From an uncultured Desulfuromonadales bacterium (GTDB taxonomy: Bacteria > Desulfobacterota > Desulfuromonadia > Desulfuromonadales > Geopsychrobacteraceae): DNA of 64,000 nt. Made by a program: the position numbers and the translations under genes. This document shows, piece after piece, positions 35,104-43,281 of the stretch (the stretch's first letter is position 1; each line of letters starts with the position of its first letter). The notes under the pieces were generated by a model. The model searched no databases and was not told the DNA's origin. It saw only the letters and a program-made list of their open reading frames with translations. The stretch spans positions 1-64,000 of the forward strand of contig CALZHQ010000024.1 of assembly GCA_945787295.1 (NCBI GenBank), given 5' to 3'.

Positions 35104-36408
35104 TTGAAATCTATTAAAAAACTGTTCCTTTTGATCATTCTCGTCGGCCTGATTGCAGCGGCCGTTTATTACTTCCGCGATACCGAAGGACCGACCATCA
35201 GCCTGCTCCCTTCTTCCGGACCTATTTCGGCAAAATCCCCATTGTCCCTGACATTGACCGATGAAGGCACCGGGCTTAAGCAGGTCCAGGTGACAGTCAT
35301 TCAAGCCGGAAACCGGATGTCGCTGGTCGATCGTCAAGCCCCCCCGGAAGCAAAGCAGATCGATATCGAGTTGAACCTGGGTTCGCTGAAGCTCAAAGAG
35401 GGAGCGATTGAAATCGAAATCGTTGCCGGTGACCGGGCGATCTATCATCTCGGCAAAGGGAACAGCAGTTACAAATCGTTCAATCTGACTTACGATACTC
35501 GGCCACCGATCATTTCGATCCTCAGTAAAGCGCACAATTTCACCAAAGGCGGCAGCGGTCTGGTCACCTACCGCTTAAACGAAGAGGTCGAAAAAACCGG
35601 TGTGGTGATCGGTGAGCTGTTCTTCCCTGCTTTCCTGCAGGACTCAGGAGCCTATGCCAGCTTGATTGCCTACCCGTATGATATGTCAGAAAGCGACTTT
35701 GTGCCGCGGGTTGTCGCCACAGACCTGGCCGGCAATGAGCGCCAGGCGGGAATCTATTATCGCGCCAACAAGAAAAAATTTCGCCAGCGGAAAATCAATC
35801 TGAGCAAAAGTTTTCTCCAACAGAAAACACCGGAATTCGAATCGATGGTCCCGGAACCGGGAGATGACTTAAAAACCTTCCTTTATGTCAACGGTGAGAT
35901 TCGCAAACAGAATCGAGCCAAGATGGTGGAACTTGCAAAGAAAACAGCGCCGGCGCCACTCTGGCAAGGGAACTTTGCCCAGATGCGAGGAGCTTCTGCG
36001 CTGGCCCTGTTCGCCGATCACCGCAGCTACTACTACGAAGGAAACAAGGTTGATAAGGCCGTCCATCTCGGCTACGACCTGGCGTCGGTCGCCCAGGCCA
36101 AGATCGAGGCCGGCAACGACGGGGAAGTTGTCTGGGCCGACTACCTCGGCATTTACGGCCTCTGCGTGGTTATCGACCACGGCCTCGGCCTGCAGACCCT
36201 TTACGCCCACATGAGCCAACTCGAGGTTCAACCGGGCGATATGGTCGTCCGCGGGCAAACCCTGGGCCGCAGCGGCGCGACCGGCATGGCTGGCGGTGAC
36301 CACCTGCACTTTGGGGTTTTTGTATCCGGCATCGCCGTTCAGCCCCTCGAATGGTGGGATAAGAACTGGCTGAAAAATAACATCGACAGCAAATTGCAAA
36401 GCCAGTAA
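35104..36408 (+). CDS. Membrane-anchored M23 family metallopeptidase
   Basis: A 434-residue predicted cell-wall endopeptidase. Residues 7-24 form a hydrophobic N-terminal anchor (KLFLLIILVGLIAAAVYY). About 30-215 are two Ig-like beta domains (EGPTISLLPSSGP..., SLTLTDEGTGLKQVQV). The C-terminal LytM domain has all zinc and catalytic positions: HLGYDLA, YAHMSQ and HLHFGVFV. It should cut peptidoglycan cross-bridges in the periplasm or activate an amidase. The start is TTG at 35104, with GGGAAAG about 8 bp upstream. It stands alone between two terminator- or promoter-bounded operons. Confidence 0.88.
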   Translation: MKSIKKLFLLIILVGLIAAAVYYFRDTEGPTISLLPSSGPISAKSPLSLTLTDEGTGLKQVQVTVIQAGNRMSLVDRQAPPEAKQIDIELNLGSLKLKEGAIEIEIVAGDRAIYHLGKGNSSYKSFNLTYDTRPPIISILSKAHNFTKGGSGLVTYRLNEEVEKTGVVIGELFFPAFLQDSGAYASLIAYPYDMSESDFVPRVVATDLAGNERQAGIYYRANKKKFRQRKINLSKSFLQQKTPEFESMVPEPGDDLKTFLYVNGEIRKQNRAKMVELAKKTAPAPLWQGNFAQMRGASALALFADHRSYYYEGNKVDKAVHLGYDLASVAQAKIEAGNDGEVVWADYLGIYGLCVVIDHGLGLQTLYAHMSQLEVQPGDMVVRGQTLGRSGATGMAGGDHLHFGVFVSGIAVQPLEWWDKNWLKNNIDSKLQSQ

Positions 36409-36439
36409 TTGACTCGGCCAAATTTTATTTTCGCGCGAC

Positions 36440-36468
36440 TTGACACAGTTAATACGGCTGATCTAAAT
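36440..36468 (+). promoter_or_regulatory. Promoter of the BMP ABC operon
   Basis: A perfect TTGACA at 36440-36445 with CTAAAT at 36463-36468 (17 bp), or TAAATA one base later. About 50 bp upstream of the binding-protein start. No riboswitch-like fold was seen in the leader. Confidence 0.55.
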
Positions 36469-36515
36469 AGAGTCTTTCAGTTTCCTTGATCATCTATCAA
36501 GAAAGGGTTGATGCA

Positions 36516-37592
36516 ATGAAGAAAACTGCACTGTTCCTGATGCTTCTGCTCGCAACCGGCCTCTCCAGCAACGGTTTTGCCGCCCACCACCAGAAGGAAA
36601 TCAAGGCAGGCTTTATCTATGTCGGACCGGTCGGTGATGCGGGTTGGACCTACGCCCACGATCAGGGCCGTCAGGAAATGGAAAAACTGCCGTTCGTCAC
36701 ACCATCAACCTTTATCGAATCAGTCCCCGAAGGAGCCGAATCCGCCCGAGTGATCAACGGTCTGGTCAGAAAAGGCGCCAACCTGGTGTTCACGACCAGC
36801 TTCGGCTATATGGATGCCACCATCGATGTTGCCCGGCGCAACAAGGACGTGGTCTTCATGCACTGCTCCGGGTTTAAAACTGCAGAGAATGTCGGCACGT
36901 ACTTCGGCCGCATGTACGAACCGCGCTATCTGTCCGGGATCGTCGCCGGCAAAATGACCAAGAAGAACGTCATCGGCTACGTCGCCGCCTTCCCGATCCC
37001 CGAGGTTATCCGCGGCATCAATGCCTTTACCCTCGGCGTGCGCAGTGTCAACCCGCAAGCGGAAGTCAAAGTGGTCTGGACCCAGACCTGGTTCGATCCA
37101 GGCATCGAGCGTGACGCCGCCGACAGCCTGCTCGACGTCGGTGCCGATGTACTGGCGATGCATCAGGATGCCCCGGCCACCCTGCAGGCCGCGGAAGCCC
37201 GTGGCGCTTACGTGGTCGGTTACAACTCCGATATGCGCGAGTTCGCCCCCAACGCCTTTCTGACCGCACCGGTCTGGAACTGGGGCGCCCTCTACACCAA
37301 GCTGGCCCAGGCGGTCAGTGAGGGAACCTGGAAATCGGAGCAGATCTGGGATGGCATGGCGCAAGGCCTGGTCGAACTGGCAGAATTCAACGCCAAGGTT
37401 CCGGCCGACGTGCAGGCATTGGTTGCCGAGAAAGCGACGGCCATCAAAGCTGGCACCCTCCACCCGTTCAGCGGCCCGATCAAGGACCAGTCGGGCAAGG
37501 AAGTGGTTGCCGCCGGCAAAATCCACAGTGATGGCGAACTGCTCGGCATGAACTACTTTGTCGAAGGTGTGCAGGGAACCATCCCCAAGTAA
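36516..37592 (+). CDS. BMP family ABC transporter substrate-binding protein
   Basis: A 358-residue periplasmic binding protein of the basic membrane protein (PnrA/BmpA) family. A cleavable signal peptide precedes residue 25 (MKKTALFLMLLLATG...GFAAHH), without a lipobox. IKAGFIYVGPVGDAGWTYAHDQGRQ is the classic BMP start, and VIGYVAAFPIPEVIRGINAF is the second lobe. BMP proteins that have been characterised bind nucleosides. The gene heads an operon with a double ATPase, two permeases and an Xpt-like gene, so the ligand is probably a purine or nucleoside. GAAAGGG precedes the ATG at 36516. Confidence 0.9.
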   Translation: MKKTALFLMLLLATGLSSNGFAAHHQKEIKAGFIYVGPVGDAGWTYAHDQGRQEMEKLPFVTPSTFIESVPEGAESARVINGLVRKGANLVFTTSFGYMDATIDVARRNKDVVFMHCSGFKTAENVGTYFGRMYEPRYLSGIVAGKMTKKNVIGYVAAFPIPEVIRGINAFTLGVRSVNPQAEVKVVWTQTWFDPGIERDAADSLLDVGADVLAMHQDAPATLQAAEARGAYVVGYNSDMREFAPNAFLTAPVWNWGALYTKLAQAVSEGTWKSEQIWDGMAQGLVELAEFNAKVPADVQALVAEKATAIKAGTLHPFSGPIKDQSGKEVVAAGKIHSDGELLGMNYFVEGVQGTIPK

Positions 37593-37605
37593 TTTCATCC
37601 AGCGG

Positions 37606-37640
37606 AAAAGGCACGTCTGCACTGACGGGCCTTTTCTTTT
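37606..37640 (+). terminator. Intercistronic terminator or attenuator
   Basis: AAAAGGC at 37606-37612 pairs with GCCTTTT at 37629-37635, extended by CGTC/GACG after one mismatch, and is followed by CTTTTTC. Sitting between the binding protein and the ATPase, it would give much more binding protein than membrane components, a common arrangement for importers. Confidence 0.7.
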
Positions 37641-37655
37641 TCTCTGTTGGACTCC

Positions 37656-39173
37656 ATGCCCGATTTTCTACAGATCGAACATATCCGTAAAACCTTCCCT
37701 GGAGTCGTTGCTCTAGACGACGTCTCCTTCGCGGTCGGCACAGGGGAAATCCATACCCTGCTGGGCGAAAACGGTGCCGGCAAAAGTACCCTGATGAATG
37801 TCCTAACCGGGCTTTACCATCCCGACCGGGGCTCTATCCGCATCGACGGGGAGAAAGTCAGCTTTACCAGCCCACGTGACTCCCTGGCCTGTGGTATCGG
37901 CATGGTCCATCAGCACTTCATGCTGGTCCCGGCCCACTCGGTGTTCGAGAATATTCTGCTGGCACTCGACAAGATGCCGAACCTCTTCAGCCGTAAAAAG
38001 TACAAAGCAAAAATTCAACAGCTCATTGATGAGTTCGGGCTGGAGCTCGATCTCGACACCCCGGTGTGGAGACTCTCGATCGGCGCCCAGCAATGGATCG
38101 AACTGATCAAGCTGCTGATGCGCGATTGTCGCCTGCTGATCCTTGATGAACCGACAGCGGTACTCACCCCCCAGGAAGCGGACCGGCTGTTCGCTGTTCT
38201 GCAGCGGCTCAAGGAGCAGGACAAAAGCATCATTTTCATCTCCCACAAGATGCGTGAGGTGATGCAGATCTCAGACCGGGTCACCATCCTGAAGAAAGGT
38301 CACAGCATCGCCAGCCTGAGCCGAGGCGAATACGATGAGAACAAGCTGGCCTCGCTGATGATCGGCGACGACAAGATCCCACAGTGGCAGAAGAATCTGC
38401 AGATGTCGGACGAAATCGTCCTCGACATTCAACAGCTGTCGGTGCGCAACGACCGCGGGCTCTCCGACCTGGACAGCTTCGACCTGCAATTGAAAAAGGG
38501 GGAAATCCTCGGAATCGCCGGTGTTGCCGGCAATGGCCAGAAAGCCTTGGCCGAAGTGCTGACCGGCCTCAAATCAGCCAGCAGCGGCCGGATCATGGCC
38601 AAAGGGGAAGACCTCACCGACAGTGATGCAAAAAAGTCTTACATCGCCGGCATCGCCCACATTCCGGAAGACCGCAAAAGCATCGGCATTGCTCCCGACA
38701 TGAGTGTCGACGAAAACCTGATCATGAAAAGTTTCAAGAGCGGTGCCTTCACGCGTTGGATTTTCCAGGACAAAAAAGCGATCCGCCGCAACGCCATGGA
38801 GAAAATCGAGCAATTCTCCATCAAATCCGGCCCGGACGGCACACCGGTGCGTTACCTGTCGGGCGGCAATATTCAAAAGGTAATTATTGCCCGCGAACTG
38901 TCGGAGCAACCGGCGGTACTGGTCGCCCTCTATCCAACCCGCGGGCTCGATATCGGCAGCGCCGAGTATGTCCACAAGGTGATTGTCGATGGCGCCGACA
39001 AGGGGATGAGCACCATCCTGATCGCCGAGGATCTTGACGAACTGTTGAAACTGAGCGACCGGATTGCGGTGATGTTCCGTGGCCAGCTGGTCGGTTATGT
39101 CGACCCGCGGGACACCAGTCGTGAGGAGATCGGCCTGATGATGAGCGGCGAAAAGCAAGGGGGTGTGGCATGA
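37656..39173 (+). CDS. Purine/nucleoside-type ABC transporter ATP-binding protein
   Basis: A 505-residue ATPase with two tandem ABC domains, like RbsA and nucleoside importers. Domain 1 has Walker A LLGENGAGKSTLMN, signature-like LSIGAQQWIELIK and Walker B LLILDEPTAVLTPQE. Domain 2 has a degenerate Walker A (GVAGNGQKALAE), signature LSGGNIQKVIIAREL and a Walker B in LVALYPTRGLDIGSAEY. Degeneracy of the second nucleotide site is usual for this class. I use the ATG at 37656; a TTG at 37647 is possible. No clear Shine-Dalgarno sequence. It overlaps the next gene by ATGA. Confidence 0.92.
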   Translation: MPDFLQIEHIRKTFPGVVALDDVSFAVGTGEIHTLLGENGAGKSTLMNVLTGLYHPDRGSIRIDGEKVSFTSPRDSLACGIGMVHQHFMLVPAHSVFENILLALDKMPNLFSRKKYKAKIQQLIDEFGLELDLDTPVWRLSIGAQQWIELIKLLMRDCRLLILDEPTAVLTPQEADRLFAVLQRLKEQDKSIIFISHKMREVMQISDRVTILKKGHSIASLSRGEYDENKLASLMIGDDKIPQWQKNLQMSDEIVLDIQQLSVRNDRGLSDLDSFDLQLKKGEILGIAGVAGNGQKALAEVLTGLKSASSGRIMAKGEDLTDSDAKKSYIAGIAHIPEDRKSIGIAPDMSVDENLIMKSFKSGAFTRWIFQDKKAIRRNAMEKIEQFSIKSGPDGTPVRYLSGGNIQKVIIARELSEQPAVLVALYPTRGLDIGSAEYVHKVIVDGADKGMSTILIAEDLDELLKLSDRIAVMFRGQLVGYVDPRDTSREEIGLMMSGEKQGGVA

Positions 39174-40240
39174 AGTTGGTCACTGAGCGCCGTGAAATCT
39201 CCTCTGCCTTGTTCCGCTTTTCGGCACCGGTCGTCTCGGTCTGCATCGCTCTTTTTGTCGCCGGTTTTCTACTCCTATCCAGCGGCGTCAACCCGCTTGA
39301 AGCTTACCGGGAGATCATCTATGAATCGCTCGGCTCCCTCTACGGCCTGTCGGAAACGCTGGTAAAAACCACACCGCTGATCTTCGCCGGGCTCGGCGTC
39401 AGTCTCGCTTTCCGCATGCAGATCTGGAATATCGGTGCCGAGGGGCAGATCTATATGGGCGCCATGGGCGCCAGTGGTGTGGCGCTCTTTTCCGGCATCG
39501 ACAACCACCTGCTGATGATGGGTGCCATGTTCAGCGCGGCGTTTCTCTGTGGCGGCCTCTGGGCGGGAGTGGCTGGCTTTCTACGCGCCCGCTGGAGAGT
39601 GAACGAGGTTATCGTCACCCTGCTGATGAACTATATCGCCATCCTGCTGGTCGACTACCTGGTCTACGGCCCCTGGAAAGATCCGCAAGGCTTCAATTTT
39701 CCGCTGACCGCACAGTTTACCGACACGGCTCGGCTGGCGGAATATTTCAACACCCGCCTGCACAGCGGTTTCTTCCTTGCGGTTTTCTGCGCCCTGCTGC
39801 TCTACCTGTTCATGGAACGGACCGTCTGGGGCTATGAAATCAAGGTGATCGGCAGCAATCCGAAAGCCGCCCAGTATGCCGGCATGCGGACCGGCCTGGC
39901 GATCTTTACTGTCCTGTTTTTGAGCGGCGCGATTGCCGGCATCGCCGGGTTCAGCGAGGTTGCCGGCTTGCAACACCGCCTGCAGCACGGCATCTCTCCC
40001 GGTTACGGCTACACGGCCATCATTATCGCCTGGCTGGCCAAACGCAGTGCCATCGGCGTGGTGATCGTCTCTTTTTTGATGGGTATCCTGCTGGTCGGTG
40101 GTGATAGTCTGCAACTGCTCTGGCAGCTGCCGGTCGCTTTCGTTTATGCCTTCCAGGGCTTGATCCTGTTCTTCCTGCTCGCTGCCGATTTCTTTATCCA
40201 GTATCGGGTCAAACTGGTCAAGGGAGGCTCTCATGCTTGA
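39170..40240 (+). CDS. ABC transporter permease (nucleoside/BMP type), subunit 1
   Basis: A 356-residue inner-membrane permease of the branched-chain/ribose/nucleoside family (PF02653), with about eight to ten hydrophobic segments. Family markers are LIFAGLGVSLAFRMQIWNIGAEGQIYMGAMGA, RVNEVIVTLLMNYIA and YEIKVIGSNPKAAQYAGM. The motif SPGYGYTAIIIAWLAKRS near the C-terminus is typical of YufP-type nucleoside permeases. The start overlaps the ATPase stop (ATGA), and its end overlaps the next permease by 8 bp. Confidence 0.92.
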   Translation: MKLVTERREISSALFRFSAPVVSVCIALFVAGFLLLSSGVNPLEAYREIIYESLGSLYGLSETLVKTTPLIFAGLGVSLAFRMQIWNIGAEGQIYMGAMGASGVALFSGIDNHLLMMGAMFSAAFLCGGLWAGVAGFLRARWRVNEVIVTLLMNYIAILLVDYLVYGPWKDPQGFNFPLTAQFTDTARLAEYFNTRLHSGFFLAVFCALLLYLFMERTVWGYEIKVIGSNPKAAQYAGMRTGLAIFTVLFLSGAIAGIAGFSEVAGLQHRLQHGISPGYGYTAIIIAWLAKRSAIGVVIVSFLMGILLVGGDSLQLLWQLPVAFVYAFQGLILFFLLAADFFIQYRVKLVKGGSHA

Positions 40241-41153
40241 GATTCTGCTTGATGCCACCGTCCGCGCCGGCACCCCGATTCTGTTTGCCACCCTGGGAGC
40301 GATCATCAATGAACGGGCCGGGATCATCAATCTGGGGATCGAAGGTCTGATGCTGATCGGTGCAGTGGCCGGGTTTGCTGCGACCCACGCCAGTGGCTCC
40401 CTGCTGGTCGGCGTGGTCGCCGCCTTCGCCATGGCCTTCCTCGCCGGCGCCATTCATGCCTTTATCACCGTGCAGTTGCGCGGCAACCAGATCGTCAGCG
40501 GCCTGGCATTGACCATGTTCGGTATCGGCATGACCGCCCTGTTCGGCAAAGGAATGGTCGGCTTGACCATCGCCGGTTTCGAACGACTTGAGATCCCTGG
40601 CCTCTCGTTACTGCCCGGAGTCGGCAAAGCCTTTTTCAATCAGGATCCGCTGATCTATTTCAGTTTTCTGCTGGTTGTACTGATCTGGCTGTTTTTCTAC
40701 CGCACCCGCTGGGGCTTAGAGCTACGGACCCTGGGCGAAAATCCGGCGGCGGCTGACACCTGCGGGGTTCCGGTCAACCTCTACCGCTTTCTCGCAGTGA
40801 CCATCGGTTCAGGAATTGTCGGCATCGGTGGTGCCTATTTAAGCCTGGCCTTTACGCCGATGTGGATCGAAAACATGTCAGCCGGCCGTGGCTGGATCGC
40901 TGTGGCACTGGTGATTTTTGCCGGTTGGTCGAGCCCGCGGGCGATGCTCGGCGCCTATCTGTTCGGCGGCATCACCGCCATGCAGTTGCGCTTTCAGGCG
41001 ATGGGGACCACTATCAGTGCCCACATCCTGCAGATGCTGCCCTACTTTTTCACCATCGTCGTGCTGGTGATATCCACACTTCGTTTACAGAAAGGTGCCA
41101 GCCAGCAGCCGGAAAGTCTGGGGTTACCTTACGACCGGGAGGACCGCAAATGA
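40233..41153 (+). CDS. ABC transporter permease (nucleoside/BMP type), subunit 2
   Basis: A 306-residue second permease of the heterodimer, resembling YufQ-type proteins. It opens with ILLDATVRAGTPILFATLGAIINERAGIINLGIEGLMLIGA, the family's hallmark, followed by VQLRGNQIVSGLALTMFG and LELRTLGENPAAADTCGVPV. About eight transmembrane segments. GGGAGG precedes the ATG inside the upstream gene. Its stop overlaps the start of the phosphoribosyltransferase (ATGA), indicating tight co-expression of transport and salvage. Confidence 0.92.
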   Translation: MLEILLDATVRAGTPILFATLGAIINERAGIINLGIEGLMLIGAVAGFAATHASGSLLVGVVAAFAMAFLAGAIHAFITVQLRGNQIVSGLALTMFGIGMTALFGKGMVGLTIAGFERLEIPGLSLLPGVGKAFFNQDPLIYFSFLLVVLIWLFFYRTRWGLELRTLGENPAAADTCGVPVNLYRFLAVTIGSGIVGIGGAYLSLAFTPMWIENMSAGRGWIAVALVIFAGWSSPRAMLGAYLFGGITAMQLRFQAMGTTISAHILQMLPYFFTIVVLVISTLRLQKGASQQPESLGLPYDREDRK

Positions 41154-41674
41154 ACTATGCAGCGCAAACCCTGCTGGAACGGATCAAGCGTGATGGCAAG
41201 ATCAACGGCGAGGTCATCAAGGTCGATCGGTTTCTCAATCACATGGTCGATCCACAGCTGATCGATCTGCTCGCGGCTGATGTCGCCACCCAGTTTGCCG
41301 AGAAATCGATCGAAAAAGTCCTCACCGCTGAAACCAGCGGCATCATGCTGGCCCAGGCGGTTGCCGGCATGCTCGGCATCCCTTTTATTTACGCCAAAAA
41401 GAAGCGCCCCTTGACCATGGGCGAGCACTACGCCGCCGCCAGCTACTCTTTTACCAAACAGGAGTCAACAACCCTGTATGTGTCGAAAGAAGTGTTACGT
41501 CCACGCGAACGGGTCCTCTTCATCGATGACTTTTTGGCCAAAGGCTCGACCCTGAAAGCGATCGAAGAGATTGTTGAGCAAGCCGAGGCGATGCTGGTCG
41601 GCAGTGCGGTGATTATCAACAAGTCACAGCGGCGCGATATTTACGCAATCCTGACGTTGGATGACCTCCACTAG
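41150..41674 (+). CDS. xpt: Xanthine phosphoribosyltransferase-like protein
   Basis: A 174-residue type I phosphoribosyltransferase similar to Bacillus Xpt: ERIKRDGKINGEVIKVDRFLNHMVDPQLI at the N-terminus, TAETSGIMLAQAVAGMLGIPFIYAKKKRP, and the PRPP loop RVLFIDDFLAKGSTLKAIEEI. Xpt converts xanthine and PRPP to XMP. The protein is about 20 residues shorter at the C-terminus than Bacillus Xpt, ending shortly after the RRDIYAILTL segment, so substrate preference may differ. Its ATG overlaps the permease stop. Fused into the importer operon, it would trap the imported base inside the cell as its nucleotide. Confidence 0.87.
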   Translation: MNYAAQTLLERIKRDGKINGEVIKVDRFLNHMVDPQLIDLLAADVATQFAEKSIEKVLTAETSGIMLAQAVAGMLGIPFIYAKKKRPLTMGEHYAAASYSFTKQESTTLYVSKEVLRPRERVLFIDDFLAKGSTLKAIEEIVEQAEAMLVGSAVIINKSQRRDIYAILTLDDLH

Positions 41675-42448
41675 TCAGTGCCCAGCAACAAACCAAGCGT
41701 TATCCACGCTGACAGTGTTTTCCCCAGCCCTGCTCCAAATGGCCGCCTTATACCGTTTAAGCAGTGCCTTCCAACACCTATCAGCCCCCCCCATCATCGG
41801 CAGTCAAAACCCGACAAAATAAGCCGTTTCCTGCCCTTCTAATAATTGGCTTGAAGGTTGCAAATCGATTTGCAGTCAACCGTTTTTCCCGCGGGCTAAC
41901 ATGCCCATTGTCACAATTTCGACTCTTACCTGGAGAGTTTGAGAATGAATAATATGCTGAAAAAGTGGGCCAAATCGGCAACGGTGATCCCCCCGGCCAA
42001 CCGGCCGGTCGGCTTAGAACGCCACCCGGTCAAGACTTCGATAACCACCTCAACCTTGGCGAGTATCCCGACAAAGGCTATCCGCAGAATCAGCAGAACG
42101 GCCCCCCCTAGTCGCCACTGCACGTCTGGGGAACAGTCGCGGAGACTGCTCTCTCAACGTCTTGACGATTGAGCCCACTGTCAGCCCCAGTGTGCAATCA
42201 TGAGAGGGAGTTACAGCTCTTCCATACAACACGAAGCTGTAGATTGCTGTCGATAATGCCATCCTGTTTGTCATGCTGGAAAGCTCTTGTCCCCTGCACA
42301 AGATTACAACATCGATAAATCGAGGAATCGCGTTGCTCATCTGCCTCCCCTTCAAAGATGATTCCCTGCCCATGCGATCTGCCCTGGATTATATTTTCCC
42401 TTGCAGAGTATCTACCAACAGGTAATCTTGAACTGGACAGGGGGACCG
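41675..42448. other. Ambiguous 774-bp stretch, possibly a decayed small gene
   Basis: No confident gene. A perfect 16-bp palindrome lies at 41859-41874 (TGCAAATC/GATTTGCA). An ATG at 41945, with CTGGAGAG upstream, opens a frame (MNNMLKKWAKSATVIP) that soon becomes arbitrary, while another frame of the same strand carries protein-like sequence (QDFDNHLNLGEYPDKGY) ending at a TAG at 42110-42112. A C6 run at 41989-41994 could be a frameshift point. On the minus strand an ATG at 42340 with AGGGGAGG upstream opens 96 codons without recognisable content, and the overlapping frame at 41926-42123 is hydrophobic. 42113-42400 otherwise holds nothing I can assign. Confidence 0.35.
41945..42112 (+). pseudogene. 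Possible frameshifted small proline/asparagine-rich gene
   Basis: A start with CTGGAGAG about 9 bp upstream encodes a basic N-terminus. Past the cytosine run at 41989-41994 the more protein-like reading is in the next frame, giving a hydrophilic tail rich in P, Q, N, D and G that ends NQQNGPP before TAG at 42110. Joining both needs a one-base shift. It could equally be a sequencing or assembly error at the homopolymer. No family is recognised. Confidence 0.25.
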
Positions 42449-43039
42449 ATGAACTCTATTCTAAACGGTATGCGAAAACTTATTCTCTGCACCTTGATCA
42501 TTTTTATGGCAACAGCAGTTTTTGCTGAAGAGCCTGAGTATGCGTTGAATATTTACGGCGCAAAAATGACGAGCAATAATTGGGACACATTTTTCACCGA
42601 CACCAGCCGACTCGATTTCATCGACTCCAAGTTGTTGGTATTGAGTCTGGCGAAAAGGATCGGTCGCTATAAAGATCTCCTCAGCTACGAGATGGAAGGT
42701 CAAGTGGCCAAACATGACGGAATCCAGCAACACTGGGAGTTCAATGCCCTGGGAACAGTCCGCTGGGAACCGTTCTGGTGGGATCGTCACCTGGAAACCA
42801 GTGCTGCCTTCGGGCTGGGCCCATCCTTTGCGACGGAAACACCGAAAGCGGAAGTACGCAACGAAGGGGAATCCCAAAACTGGATGATCTATTGGATGAT
42901 GGAGCTGGCACTGAGCCTGCCGGAAAAACCGAATTTGGCACTGATCACCCGCATCCACCATCGTTCTGAAGCCTACGGCCTGGTAGCCGATGAGGGCGGA
43001 TCGAACGCCCTGGCAATTGGCTTGAAATTTCGTTTTTAA
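42449..43039 (+). CDS. Predicted outer-membrane beta-barrel protein
   Basis: A 196-residue exported protein. A signal peptide of about 30 residues ends near AVFAEEPEY. The mature part has alternating amphipathic strands (LDFIDSKLLVLSLAKRI, LLSYEMEGQVAKH, WEFNALGTVRWEPFWW) and ends in LAIGLKFRF, the terminal aromatic expected for barrel assembly. RIHHRSEAYG...DEGGSN near the C-terminus recalls the His-x-Ser plus acidic pattern of PagL-type lipid A deacylases, but the spacing is not exact and I do not claim that activity. CAGGGGG precedes the ATG at 42449. A small zinc protein follows after 15 bp. Confidence 0.7.
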   Translation: MNSILNGMRKLILCTLIIFMATAVFAEEPEYALNIYGAKMTSNNWDTFFTDTSRLDFIDSKLLVLSLAKRIGRYKDLLSYEMEGQVAKHDGIQQHWEFNALGTVRWEPFWWDRHLETSAAFGLGPSFATETPKAEVRNEGESQNWMIYWMMELALSLPEKPNLALITRIHHRSEAYGLVADEGGSNALAIGLKFRF

Positions 43040-43054
43040 ATCAAAGAAGAGAAA

Positions 43055-43258
43055 ATGACTGCCGAAGAGAATAATTCCCCCTGGCTCTGCCATGTCTGCA
43101 ACCGCAGTTCTAATCGAGGAGAGGGGCAAGCCTGCAGCGAATGCTTTAAAATAGCTTGCCGGCAGCATATGCTTATCGCCACAGTTCACAATTCCGATTC
43201 AGGGCTCTACGAACTTAAACCGGTCTGCGTCGAGTGCCAGCTGCAAAAAGAACTTTAA
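43055..43258 (+). CDS. Small cysteine-rich zinc-binding protein
   Basis: A 67-residue protein with CHVCNRSS, CSECFKIACRQH and CVECQLQKEL, that is, three CxxC or Cys/His pairs that could form one or two zinc sites in a treble-clef or B-box-like arrangement. No signal peptide. AGAAGAG lies before the ATG. It is followed 23 bp later by the SUI1-like gene. No family is recognised beyond the zinc pattern; a nucleic-acid or protein-binding role would be a guess. Confidence 0.75.
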   Translation: MTAEENNSPWLCHVCNRSSNRGEGQACSECFKIACRQHMLIATVHNSDSGLYELKPVCVECQLQKEL

Positions 43259-43281
43259 CCGCACAATTCGTCGAAGCGGGA

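Noticed and set aside
36409..36515. Possible purine riboswitch in the importer leader
   Set aside because: I could not find the conserved purine-riboswitch core or its P1 helix in this short leader; a simple promoter explains it.
42050..42340. Minus-strand 96-codon frame with AGGGGAGG before its ATG
   Set aside because: The ribosome site is good but the translated sequence is arbitrary, with no domain or signal peptide, so I kept it only as one reading of the ambiguous stretch.
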